Shown here one piece after another: positions 8,298 to 18,580 of a stretch of 64,000 nt of DNA. Position 1 is the stretch's first letter, and each line of letters opens with the position of its first letter. The position numbers and the translations under genes are program-made. The stretch comes from Paractinoplanes aksuensis (lineage in GTDB: Bacteria > Actinomycetota > Actinomycetes > Mycobacteriales > Micromonosporaceae): contig NZ_JAMYJR010000059.1 of assembly GCF_024137025.1 (NCBI RefSeq), positions 1-64,000 of the forward strand, in the 5' to 3' direction. The notes beneath the pieces were generated by a model. It was given only the letters and a program-made list of their open reading frames with translations. It made no database searches and was not told where the DNA came from.

Positions 8298-9578
8298 TCA
8301 GATGCGGTCGGCGTCCTGCTGGTAGACGTCGGGGATGCCGTCGGCGTCGGCGTCGACGGACTCCTCGGCCTGGATGCGCCGGTAGTGCCGGTCGCGGATG
8401 CGCAGCAGCACTGTCGCGAGCAGGGCGGCGAGCAGGGAGCCGAGCAGGACACCGAGTTTGGCGTGCTGGTCGCGTTCGCTGCCGACGCCGAAGGCGAGGT
8501 CGCCGATCAACAGCGACACGGTGAAGCCGATGCCGCCCAGCAGGGCCAGGCCGAGCACGTCCCACCAGCTCAGCCCGGCCGCGAGCTGGGCCCGGGTGAA
8601 CCGCTGGACCAGCCAGGTGGCGCCGGTGATGCCGATGGCCTTGCCCGCCACCAGCCCGGCGATGATGCCGATGGTCACCGCGTCGCCGAGGCTGGCGCCC
8701 AGCCCGCCCGAGACGGTGACACCGGCGGCGAAGAACGCGAAGATGGGGACGGCGATGCCGGCCGAGATCGGGCGTAGCCGGTGCTCGAAATGCTCGGCGA
8801 GGCCGCGGCCCACCGGAACGGTGAAGGCGAGCAGCACCCCGGCGACGGTGGCGTGGACGCCGGAGGCGTGCACCAGCGCCCAGGTGACGGCCGCGAGCGG
8901 GAGCAGCAGCCACCACGAGCGGACGTGCCGCTGCACGAGGAAGCCGAACAGCGCCAGCGGCACCAGGGCGAGCAGCAGCGGCACGAGCTGCAGCGACTGG
9001 GTGTAGAAGACGGCGATGATCGTGATGGCGAGCAGGTCGTCGACGACGGCCAGGGTGAGCAGGAAGGTGCGCATGGCCGAGGGCAGGCTGGTGCTGACCA
9101 CGGCCAGCACGGCCAGCGCGAACGCGATGTCGGTGGCCGTCGGGATGGCCCAGCCGACCGGCGCGCCGCCGCTCATGGTGGTGTTGACCAGCACGTAGAC
9201 GAGCGCGGGGAGTGCCATGCCGCCGACCGCGGCCGCCACCGGCAGCGCGGCCCGGCGCGGGTCGCGCAGGTCGCCGGCGACGAACTCGCGTTTGAGTTCC
9301 AGGCCGGCGACGAAGAAGAAGATGGCCAGCAGGCCGTCGGCGGCCCACCCGGCCAGGCTCAGATCGAGGTGCAGGGCGTGCGGGCCGATCGTGATGCCGG
9401 CCAGGTCGTGATAGAGGTCCGACCACGGGGTGTTCGCCCACACGAGCGCCACCACGGCCGCGACCAGCAGCAGGATGCCGCCGGTGGTCTCGGCCCGCAG
9501 GATCTCGGCGATGCGGCGGGCCTCGGGCCAAGTACCACGGCCGAAAAGCGGCTGGGCAGGCTTGTGGGGGTCGGTCAC
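8298..9578 (-). CDS. nhaA: Na+/H+ antiporter NhaA with calcium-motif-like C-terminal tail
   Basis: 426 residues from a GTG at 9578 behind an AGGAG site. NhaA exports Na+ in exchange for protons at the plasma membrane and protects against salt and alkaline stress. The family's key residues are present: PTATD with Asp150 and AVVDDLLAI with the paired Asp180-Asp181 that bind the ions, plus IFFFVAGLELKREF near residues 86-99. The hydrophobic core is complete with about 12 segments. After the last segment there is a soluble tail ending in DADADGIPDVYQQDADRI, which resembles thrombospondin type 3 Ca2+-binding repeats and is not part of the standard family. It sits divergent to the kdp operon, with 270 bp between the starts. 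Confidence 0.93.
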   Translation of the reverse strand: MTDPHKPAQPLFGRGTWPEARRIAEILRAETTGGILLLVAAVVALVWANTPWSDLYHDLAGITIGPHALHLDLSLAGWAADGLLAIFFFVAGLELKREFVAGDLRDPRRAALPVAAAVGGMALPALVYVLVNTTMSGGAPVGWAIPTATDIAFALAVLAVVSTSLPSAMRTFLLTLAVVDDLLAITIIAVFYTQSLQLVPLLLALVPLALFGFLVQRHVRSWWLLLPLAAVTWALVHASGVHATVAGVLLAFTVPVGRGLAEHFEHRLRPISAGIAVPIFAFFAAGVTVSGGLGASLGDAVTIGIIAGLVAGKAIGITGATWLVQRFTRAQLAAGLSWWDVLGLALLGGIGFTVSLLIGDLAFGVGSERDQHAKLGVLLGSLLAALLATVLLRIRDRHYRRIQAEESVDADADGIPDVYQQDADRI

Positions 9579-9722
9579 GGCGGCTCCTGGTGTCGCGAAG
9601 AGGGGTCGGCAAAGACATCGCCGACCAGACTTCCCGGCACACCTGAGCCCAACCTACCGGGTCCGGCCGCCCTGTGCAGCGATGCGCCTCACCTGCTCAC
9701 CCGGGGGTACACGGCGGCGGCC

Positions 9723-9773
9723 GTTAAAGGCGCGTCAACGTTGGGCCGGGCCGCGTAGTCAACGCGTTAAAGG
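9723..9773. promoter_or_regulatory. Repeated GTTAAAGG boxes upstream of kdp
   Basis: GTTAAAGG occurs at 9723-9730 and again at 9766-9773. Between them GCGTCAACG and GTCAACGCG are arranged so that the block is roughly mirrored, with a palindromic AACGCGTT at 9761-9768. The block lies 76 bp before the first gene of the kdp operon and about 150 bp from the nhaA start. It is the most structured sequence in this spacer and a reasonable candidate for the KdpE operator or promoter elements. That is inference. Confidence 0.35.
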
Positions 9774-9848
9774 TGGTTACGAATGGTCTCCGACCGAGGT
9801 GTGCTTGCTCCCGGCAAGAATCGCAACCCCTCGTCTAGGAGTCCTGAA

Positions 9849-9932
9849 GTGGCTGATCTCGTGTTCGTCGGGCTCACGGTGGCGCTGTTCGCAGCGCTGG
9901 CCGTGCTGATCCGGGCGGTCGAACGCCGGTGA
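9849..9932 (+). CDS. 27-residue single-span membrane peptide upstream of kdpF
   Basis: A GTG at 9849 with an AGGAG site (9837-9841) opens a 27-codon frame. It encodes a hydrophobic helix with a short acidic N-terminus and a basic C-terminus (VERR), the design of a single-span membrane peptide. Its stop overlaps the GTG start of kdpF in a GTGA quadruplet (9929-9932), so it is translationally coupled to the kdp operon. Similar unnamed peptides occur in front of kdpF in other actinobacteria, as I recall. It may be an extra small subunit of the K+ pump, but no function is shown. Confidence 0.7.
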   Translation: MADLVFVGLTVALFAALAVLIRAVERR

Positions 9933-10018
9933 GCGCGGTCAACCTCATCGGCCTGATCGTGGCCGTGCTGCTCGGCGTCTTCATGGTCGCCGCCCTGCTG
10001 TTCCCGGAGAAGTTCTGA
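9929..10018 (+). CDS. kdpF: K+-transporting ATPase small subunit KdpF
   Basis: 29 residues from GTG 9929, overlapping the preceding micro-gene (GTGA) and kdpA (the TGA ends on the A of the kdpA ATG at 10018). The sequence is one hydrophobic span ending in ALLFPEKF, the usual KdpF ending (F-PE-F/L). KdpF stabilises the KdpABC complex in the membrane. Length and position match the family. Confidence 0.88.
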   Translation: MSAVNLIGLIVAVLLGVFMVAALLFPEKF

Positions 10019-11660
10019 TGGCCGGTTGGCTCTTCGTCATCACGCTGGTGCTCGCGCTCGTCGCGGTCTACAAGCCGTTCGGTGATTACCTGTACCGGGT
10101 CGTGAGCGGTACTCGCGACAACGTTGTCGAGCGCGGCGTCTACCGGCTCGTCGGCGTCGACCGCAACGCCGCGCAGACCTGGGGCGTCTACGCCCGCAGC
10201 GTGCTCGCCTTCTCCGCGGTCTCGATCCTCTTTCTGTACGCGTTCCTGCGGCTGCAGGACAAGCTGTGGCTCTCGCTCGGCTTCGACCCGCTGCCCGGCC
10301 ACCTCGCGTGGAACACCGCTGTCAGCTTCACCACCAACACCAACTGGCAGGCCTACTCCGGTGAGTCGACCATGGGCCACCTGGTGCAGATGGCCGGTCT
10401 GGCGGTGCAGAACTTCGTCTCGGCCTCGGTCGGCATCGCGGTCGCGGTCGCCCTGGTGCGTGGCTTCGCGGCCCGCAAGTCGGCGACGCTGGGCAACTTC
10501 TGGGTCGACCTGACCCGCATCACGCTGCGGGTGCTGCTGCCCGTCGCGGTCGTCTTCGCGGTGATCTTCATGGCCGCGGGAATGGTGCAGAACCTGTCCG
10601 GCGGCGTCGACGTCACCACGCTGACCGGCGCCACCCAGCACATCACCGGTGGCCCGGTGGCCTCGCAAGAGGTGATCAAGGAGCTCGGCACCAACGGCGG
10701 CGGCTTCTACAACGTCAACGCCGCGCACCCGTTCGAGAACCCGGCCACCTGGACCAACTGGATCCAGCTGTTCCTCATTCTGCTCATCCCGTTCAGCCTG
10801 CCCCGGGTGTTCGGCCGCATGGTCGGGCAGAACCGGCAGGGGTACGCCATCGCCGCCGTCATGGCGATCCTGGCCGTCGCGAGCGTCGCGCTGACGATCG
10901 GCCTCGAGGTGCACGGCGCCGGCACGGTGCCGCAGGCGGTCGGGGCCGCGATGGAGGGCAAGGAGACCCGGTTCGGCATCCCGAACTCGGCCGCCTACGC
11001 CGCGATCACGACGCTGACCTCGACCGGCTCGGTGAACTCGTTCCACGACTCGTACACCGCCCTGGGCGGCATGATGCCGATGATCAACATGATGCTCGGC
11101 GAGGTCGCGCCCGGTGGTGTCGGCGCCGGCCTGTACGGCCTGCTCATCCTCGCGGTGATCACGGTCTTCGTGGCCGGGCTCATGGTCGGCCGGACGCCGG
11201 AGTACCTGGGCAAGAAGATCGGCGCCCGGGAGATGAAGATCGCGTCGTCGTACTTCCTGATCACGCCGGCCCTGGTGCTGATCGGCACGGCGGCCGCGTT
11301 CGCCACCGGCAACAACGCCACGGCGCTCAACGTGGGCCCGCACGGCCTCTCCGAGGTCCTGTACGCCTTCACCAGCGCCTCCAACAACAACGGCTCGGCC
11401 TTCGCGGGCATCACGGTCAACACCCCGTGGTGGGACACCGCGCTCGGCCTGGCCATGCTCCTGGGCCGCTTCCTGCCCATCGTGCTGGTGCTGGCCCTGG
11501 CCGGCTCGCTGGCCCGGCAGAAGGTCACGCCCGAATCCGAGGGCACGCTGCCCACCCACCAACCTCTGTTCGTCGGCATGGTCGTCGGCGTCACCGTCGT
11601 TCTCGTCGCGCTGACCTTCCTGCCCGCCCTTGCTCTCGGACCCATCGCGGAGGGCCTGTC

Positions 11661-11664
<4 letters not shown>
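10018..11664 (+). CDS. kdpA: K+-transporting ATPase, K+-binding channel-like subunit KdpA
   Basis: 548 residues, normal for KdpA. It binds and translocates K+ in the high-affinity Kdp pump. The four selectivity-loop regions are all visible: SFTTNTNWQAYSGE near residue 105, ELGTNGGGFYNVNAAHPFENP near 221, TSTGSVNSFHDSYTALGG near 336 and FTSASNNNGSAFAG near 450. About ten membrane segments surround them. The gene overlaps kdpF by one base at its start and kdpB by four (ATGA, 11661-11664). Together with the downstream sensor pair it indicates induction by K+ limitation. Confidence 0.97.
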
Positions 11665-13760
<2,096 letters not shown>

Positions 13761-13761
13761 A

Positions 13762-14625
13762 ATGAGACTTCCCTCCTGGCTGGCCCAGCACATCGCGGCG
13801 CTGCGCGCCCTGCTGGTCCTCACCGTCCTGCTCGGTCTGGCCTACCCGCTCGCGATGGTCGCGGTCGGCCGCCTCCCCGGCCTGTCCGACCGGGCCGACG
13901 GCTCGCTGATCACCGTGGCCGACAAGACGGTCGGCAGCCGCCTGATCGGCCAGTCCTTCACCGACGCCGACGGCAACCCCGTCCCGCGCTATTTCCAGAG
14001 CCGGCCCTCCGCAGCCGGTGACGGCTACGACCCCACGTCCACCTCGGCCGGCAACCTGGGGCCCGAGAGCATCGTCGACACCCTGTCCGACAACCCCGAC
14101 GACGCGGCCCAGAGCCTGCTCACCCAGGTCTGTGCCCGCAGCGTGGCGGTGGGCGAGCTCGAGAAGGTCGACGGCCGGCGGCCCTTCTGCACGGCCGATG
14201 GCGTCGGGGCTGTCCTCGCGGTGTTCCACCGCGACGGGTTCACCGGGCCGGTCACCCGGGTCGTGTCGGTCAACCAGACCGGCACCCCGTTCGTCGCGAC
14301 CTACCAGGGGGTGACCGTCGAGTCCGCCCGGAACGGCGAGGACTACCGGGCGATGGGCGCGGTGATCACGCCGATCCGCGGCGACGCCCCGGCCGATCCG
14401 GTGGTGCCGGCGGATGCGGTGACGGCCAGTGCGAGCGGTCTCGACCCGCACATCAGTCCCGCGTACGCCGACTTGCAGGCGCCGCGGATCGCCCGGGAGC
14501 GGGGGCTGACCGAGGATCAGGTGCGCCGGCTCATCGAGGAGCACACTGACGGGCGGGCGCTGGGCTTCCTCGGGGAGCCGGCGGTGAACGTGCTCGAGCT
14601 GAATATGGCCCTCGACGGTCGATGA
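13762..14625 (+). CDS. kdpC: K+-transporting ATPase subunit KdpC, long form
   Basis: 287 residues. One N-terminal membrane helix (about 15-36) anchors a soluble domain that helps KdpB bind ATP. Family signs are the LGLAYPLAMVAVGRL helix, GSRLIGQSFTD, YFQSRPSAAGDGYDPTSTSAGNLGP, and near the C-terminus GLDPHISPAYADLQAPRIARERGL and LGFLGEPAVNVLELN. Most KdpC proteins are nearer 190-200 residues. The extra roughly 90 lie in the middle (about 100-210), between the SAGNLGP and GLDPHISP motifs, and include two Cys and a Val/Thr-rich beta-like region. Such a long form is, as I recall, seen in several actinobacteria. Confidence 0.95.
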   Translation: MRLPSWLAQHIAALRALLVLTVLLGLAYPLAMVAVGRLPGLSDRADGSLITVADKTVGSRLIGQSFTDADGNPVPRYFQSRPSAAGDGYDPTSTSAGNLGPESIVDTLSDNPDDAAQSLLTQVCARSVAVGELEKVDGRRPFCTADGVGAVLAVFHRDGFTGPVTRVVSVNQTGTPFVATYQGVTVESARNGEDYRAMGAVITPIRGDAPADPVVPADAVTASASGLDPHISPAYADLQAPRIARERGLTEDQVRRLIEEHTDGRALGFLGEPAVNVLELNMALDGR

Positions 14626-14798
14626 CGGCGATGGTGGGTCGAGCGTCACCACTCCCGCAGGTCGCCCGGGTGGGTTTCGCGTTCTGGACGCGTCAGCGGC
14701 CAGCGAAGCCCGCCCGGGCCCCCGCGGGAGCGACGGTCTGTACCCACCACCCCGCCGGGACATCCTGATTTTGATCCTGGTCGAAGAGAGCGGAACCC

Positions 14799-17282
14799 AT
14801 GGCACGCGGCGAATTGCGGATCTATCTCGGTGCCGCCCCCGGTGTCGGCAAGACCTACACCATGTTGGAGGAGGCGCACCGGCGGGCCGAACGCGGCACC
14901 GACGTGGTGGTCGCCTTCGTCGAGACGCACGGCCGCCGGCACACCGAGGCGATGGTCGGCGACCTCGAGGTGCTGCCCCGCACCGAGCTGCGCTACCGCG
15001 GCGCCGGCTTCACCGAGATGGACCTCGACGCGGTGCTGGCCCGCAAGCCGGAACTGGCCGTGGTCGACGAGTTCGCGCACACCAACGTGCCGGGGGCCCG
15101 CAACGCCAAACGCTGGCAGGACGTGCGGGAGCTGCTGGACGCCGGCATCTCGGTGCTGACCACCGTGAACGTGCAGCATCTGGAGTCGCTCAACGATGTG
15201 GTCGCCCAGATCACCGGGGCTCAGCAGCGCGAGACCGTGCCCGACGCCGTGGTGCGGGCGGCCGAGCAGGTCGAGCTGGTGGACATGACCCCCGAGGCGT
15301 TACGCCGCCGGATGGCCCACGGCAACATCTACCGCCCGGAGAAGATCGACGCCGCGCTCGGCAACTACTTCCGTACGGGAAACCTGACTGCCCTGCGCGA
15401 GCTGGCGCTGCTCTGGCTGGCCGACAAGGTCGAGGATCAACTCGACAAGTACCGCGCCGACCACAAGATCGACGCCACCTGGGAGACCCGCGAGCGGGTC
15501 GTCGTGGCGCTGACCGGCGGCCCCGAGGGTGACACCCTGATCCGCCGCGCGGCCCGGATCGCGGCCCGCACCAAGGGGGCCGACCTGATGGCCGTGCACG
15601 TCGCCCGCAACGACGGGCTGGCCGGGGCCGACCCGGCCACCCTGGCCCGGCAACGCGTGCTCGTGGAGAGTCTCGGTGGCTCGTACCACCAGGTTGTCGG
15701 CTCCGATGTGCCGCGCGCCCTGCTCGACTTCGCCCGCGCCGTCAACGCGACCCAGATCGTGCTCGGCGCGTCCAGCCGCGGCCGCTTCGCGCAGCTCTTC
15801 TCGGCCGGGGTCGGCGTCACCACCACCGCCCTGTCCGGGTCGATCGACGTGCACCTGGTCACGCACGAACTGGCCGGACAGGGCCGCCGCGCCCGCCGGA
15901 GCGGGGCGGCGTTGTCCCGGGGCCGGCGGGTGGCCGGTTTCCTCACTGTGCTGCTGGGCTTCCCGGTCCTCACCGGGCTGCTGGCCATCGGCCGGGGGTT
16001 GTCGCTGACCAACGACATCCTGTTGTTCCTGGCCGCAGTGGTCGGCGTCGCGCTGATCGGCGGGCTGTGGCCCGCGCTGCTGGCCGCGGTGGGCAGTTCC
16101 CTGCTGCTGAACTGGTTCTTCACCCCGCCCGTGGGCCGGTTCACCATCGCCGAGGGCGAGAATCTGCTCGCGCTCGGCATCTTCGTGGTGGTCGCCCTGG
16201 CCGTCAGCTGGGTGGTCGACACCGCCGCCCGCACGACCCGGCAGGCGGCCGAGGCCGGGGCCGATGCGCAGACGTTGTCCGCCGTCGCGGGCAGCGTGCT
16301 GCGCGGTGAACGCCCGCTGATGGCGCTGCTGGAACGGCTGCGCGAGACCTTCACCCTCGACTCGGTGACACTGCTGGACCAGGGTGTGGTCGTGGCCGAG
16401 GTCGGGCAGCCGGTCTGCACCCGGCCCGCCGAGGCGGACGCGGAGGTCAAGGGGGACGACGACATCACGATGCTCCTCAAGGGGCGGCCGCTGGAAGCCA
16501 GCGACCGGCGCATCGTCGAGGCGTTCGCGGCCCAGGCCACCCTCGCCCTGCGGCAGGAGCGTCTGACGGCTGAGGCCGCCACCGCCAAACCGCTGGCCGA
16601 GGCCGACCGCATGCGCACCGCGTTGCTGGCGGCGGTCAGCCACGACCTGCGCACCCCGCTCGCGTCGGCCAAGGCCTCGGTGGCCAGCCTGCGCAGCGCC
16701 GACGTCCACTTCGACGACGAGGACCGGGCGGCCCTGCTCGAGACGGCCGACGAGTCGCTCGACCGGCTCACCCGCCTGGTCACCAACCTGCTCGACATGA
16801 GCCGCCTGCAGGCCGGCGCGCTCGGCGTGGCGCCCATCGACATCGGCGCCGACGAGATCGTGCCGCACGCCCTGGACGACCTCGGCCCGGCCGGGCACGA
16901 CGTCCGCCTGCACATCCCCGACGACCTGCCCGACCTGCGGGCCGACCCCGGCCTGCTGGAACGCGTCATCGTCAACCTGACCGCCAACGCTTTGCGGCAC
17001 AGCCCGCCCGGTCGGCCGCCGGTCATCACGGCCAGCACGCTGGGCGGGCTGGTCGAGATCCGCGTGGTCGACCACGGCCCGGGCATCCCCGAGGACCGCC
17101 GGGACGACGTCTTCCTGCCGTTCCAGCGGCTCGGCGACCGCGACAACCACACCGGCGTCGGCCTCGGCCTGGCCCTGTCGCGCGGGCTGACCGAGGCGAT
17201 GGGCGGCACCCTGACCCCCGACGAGACCGCCGGAGGCGGCCTCACCATGATCATCTCGCTCCCCGCCGCGGACCCGTCGTGA
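14799..17282 (+). CDS. kdpD: Osmosensitive K+ sensor histidine kinase KdpD
   Basis: 827 residues from the ATG at 14799, which opens the typical RGELRIYLGAAPGVGKTYTM sequence. It senses K+ limitation or turgor and phosphorylates KdpE. In order: the KdpD N-terminal domain with a Walker A (GAAPGVGKT, residues 11-19) and a VVDEFAHTNVPG Walker B; a USP-like domain at about 230-370; four membrane helices at about 380-480; a GAF-like region; a HisKA box with the phospho-acceptor in AAVSHDLRTPLASAKAS; and an ATPase domain with NLTANALRHSPPG and GPGIPEDRR. It follows kdpC after 173 bp and overlaps kdpE by four bases (GTGA). Confidence 0.97.
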   Translation: MARGELRIYLGAAPGVGKTYTMLEEAHRRAERGTDVVVAFVETHGRRHTEAMVGDLEVLPRTELRYRGAGFTEMDLDAVLARKPELAVVDEFAHTNVPGARNAKRWQDVRELLDAGISVLTTVNVQHLESLNDVVAQITGAQQRETVPDAVVRAAEQVELVDMTPEALRRRMAHGNIYRPEKIDAALGNYFRTGNLTALRELALLWLADKVEDQLDKYRADHKIDATWETRERVVVALTGGPEGDTLIRRAARIAARTKGADLMAVHVARNDGLAGADPATLARQRVLVESLGGSYHQVVGSDVPRALLDFARAVNATQIVLGASSRGRFAQLFSAGVGVTTTALSGSIDVHLVTHELAGQGRRARRSGAALSRGRRVAGFLTVLLGFPVLTGLLAIGRGLSLTNDILLFLAAVVGVALIGGLWPALLAAVGSSLLLNWFFTPPVGRFTIAEGENLLALGIFVVVALAVSWVVDTAARTTRQAAEAGADAQTLSAVAGSVLRGERPLMALLERLRETFTLDSVTLLDQGVVVAEVGQPVCTRPAEADAEVKGDDDITMLLKGRPLEASDRRIVEAFAAQATLALRQERLTAEAATAKPLAEADRMRTALLAAVSHDLRTPLASAKASVASLRSADVHFDDEDRAALLETADESLDRLTRLVTNLLDMSRLQAGALGVAPIDIGADEIVPHALDDLGPAGHDVRLHIPDDLPDLRADPGLLERVIVNLTANALRHSPPGRPPVITASTLGGLVEIRVVDHGPGIPEDRRDDVFLPFQRLGDRDNHTGVGLGLALSRGLTEAMGGTLTPDETAGGGLTMIISLPAADPS

Positions 17283-17956
17283 CCCGCATCCTGGTCGTCG
17301 ACGACGAACCCCAGATCGTGCGCGCGCTCAGCATCAACCTGCGGGCCCGGCAGTACGAGGTGGATGCGGCCCCCGACGGCGTGAGCGCACTGCGTGCCGC
17401 CGCCCGGCAGCGGCCCGACCTGGTCGTGCTCGACCTGGGCCTGCCCGACATGGACGGCGACGAGGTCATCCGCGGCCTGCGCGGCTGGACCACCGTGCCG
17501 ATCATCGTCGTGTCCGGCCGGTCCGGCAACCACGACAAGGTCACCGCCCTGGACGCCGGGGCCGACGACTACATCACCAAGCCGTTCGGCATCGACGAGC
17601 TGGTGGCCCGCATCCGGGCCGTCACCCGCCGGGTCCGGGCCGGCGACGACGCGCCGGTGGTGGCCCGGATCGGCGAGCACACGATCGACCTGGCCGCGCG
17701 CAGCGTCACCGGCGGCGACAGCGAGGTGCACCTGAGCCCGACCGAGTGGCAGCTGCTCGACCACCTGCTGCGTCATCCGGACAAGTTGCTCGGCCGCACC
17801 GCCCTGCTCAAGGAGGTGTGGGGGCCGCAGTACGCCACCGAGACGAACTACCTGCGCCAGTACATGGCCCGGCTGCGCCGCAAACTCGAGGCCGACCCCG
17901 CCCACCCCCGGCACCTGCTCACCGAACCCGGTATGGGCTACCGCTTCCGCCCCTGA
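17279..17956 (+). CDS. kdpE: Response regulator KdpE, OmpR family
   Basis: 225 residues from a GTG at 17279 in a GTGA overlap with kdpD. The receiver domain has the acidic pair Asp8-Asp9, the phospho-acceptor Asp52 in VVLDLGLPDMDG, and Lys101 in ITKPFG. The C-terminal half is an OmpR-type winged helix (LSPTEWQLLDHLLRHPDKLL, and NYLRQYMARLRRKLE with the recognition region). When phosphorylated it should activate the kdpFABC promoter upstream of 9849, where repeated GTTAAAGG boxes are seen. Confidence 0.96.
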   Translation: MTRILVVDDEPQIVRALSINLRARQYEVDAAPDGVSALRAAARQRPDLVVLDLGLPDMDGDEVIRGLRGWTTVPIIVVSGRSGNHDKVTALDAGADDYITKPFGIDELVARIRAVTRRVRAGDDAPVVARIGEHTIDLAARSVTGGDSEVHLSPTEWQLLDHLLRHPDKLLGRTALLKEVWGPQYATETNYLRQYMARLRRKLEADPAHPRHLLTEPGMGYRFRP

Positions 17957-17994
17957 TCCACAGATCCGGCGCGGGCGGGCTCGGACCGGATCAG
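17953..17994. terminator. Candidate hairpin at the kdpE stop
   Basis: Two nested inverted repeats overlap here: GATCCGG (17963-17969) with CCGGATC (17986-17992), and an outer CTGATCC/GGATCAG pair (17953-17959, 17988-17994). The hairpin spans the kdpE stop codon and faces a broken gene on the other strand. It fits the end of the kdp operon, but no U-tract is present. Confidence 0.4.
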
Positions 17995-18415
17995 CGGGCC
18001 ACCTCCGCCGGGAATGTGCCCGGTGTCGTAGAGAAGCACGTCCTCGTCCGACTGGACGACACCGCGCCCTGGGCCGCGATGGACAGCGTCCGGGCGGCCT
18101 CCGGGCCAGGTTCGCGGCGGAACCGCTGCAGAATGCGTTCGAGCCGGTCCAGATCGGCCGTACGGGCCCGGAAGGTGGGCGTGAGCAGGCCGAGCACCAC
18201 GCCCACGGTGAAATCGGCCCGCCACACCGCCTCGTAGCTGCCGCCCGGCAGGTTGGCCCAGACGAGAGCCAGCACGGTCGCGACCAGTAACGCCGCCGCG
18301 CCGCGGGGCTCGGTGACCAGGGCGGTCCGGATCCGGTGGTCGAGGCGCAGGGTCCTCTCCGTGCGGGGCAGCGCCCGCCCTCGGAGATGCGACGCACCAA
18401 CCCGGCGTCACTCAT
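17991..18415 (-). pseudogene. Remnant of a second nhaA gene
   Basis: Reading minus from an ATG at 18415, the first residues (MSDAGLVRRISEGGR) are in one frame. After about 18370 the coding moves to another frame: LPRTERTLRLDHRIRTALVT, then AALLVATVLALVWANLPGGS, which is the first membrane helix of NhaA. The sequence then jumps to GVVLGLLTPTFRAR, a late NhaA segment, so roughly half the helices are deleted. The last 20 codons show no antiporter sequence. Frameshift plus large internal deletion make this a dead gene. It lies between kdpE and the second CPA1 antiporter. Confidence 0.7.
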
Positions 18416-18580
18416 CGTCGTGACGCCCCGCCAGACAGCATCAACCCATTGCCGACCAGGGTTCCCGGCCCACCTGTCGCGCACCGTACTCCCGTCCGGG
18501 GAGAAAGCCTGTTTAGCCACCTGCCTTGGCGGAAATCTGGTCGGCGCTTTCCCCATCCGTGCCTGTGACCTGGAGCCGCC

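Noticed and set aside
9579..9848. Possible c-di-AMP (ydaO-type) riboswitch before kdp
   Set aside because: I looked for the long paired structure of that class; the spacer shows only short repeated boxes.
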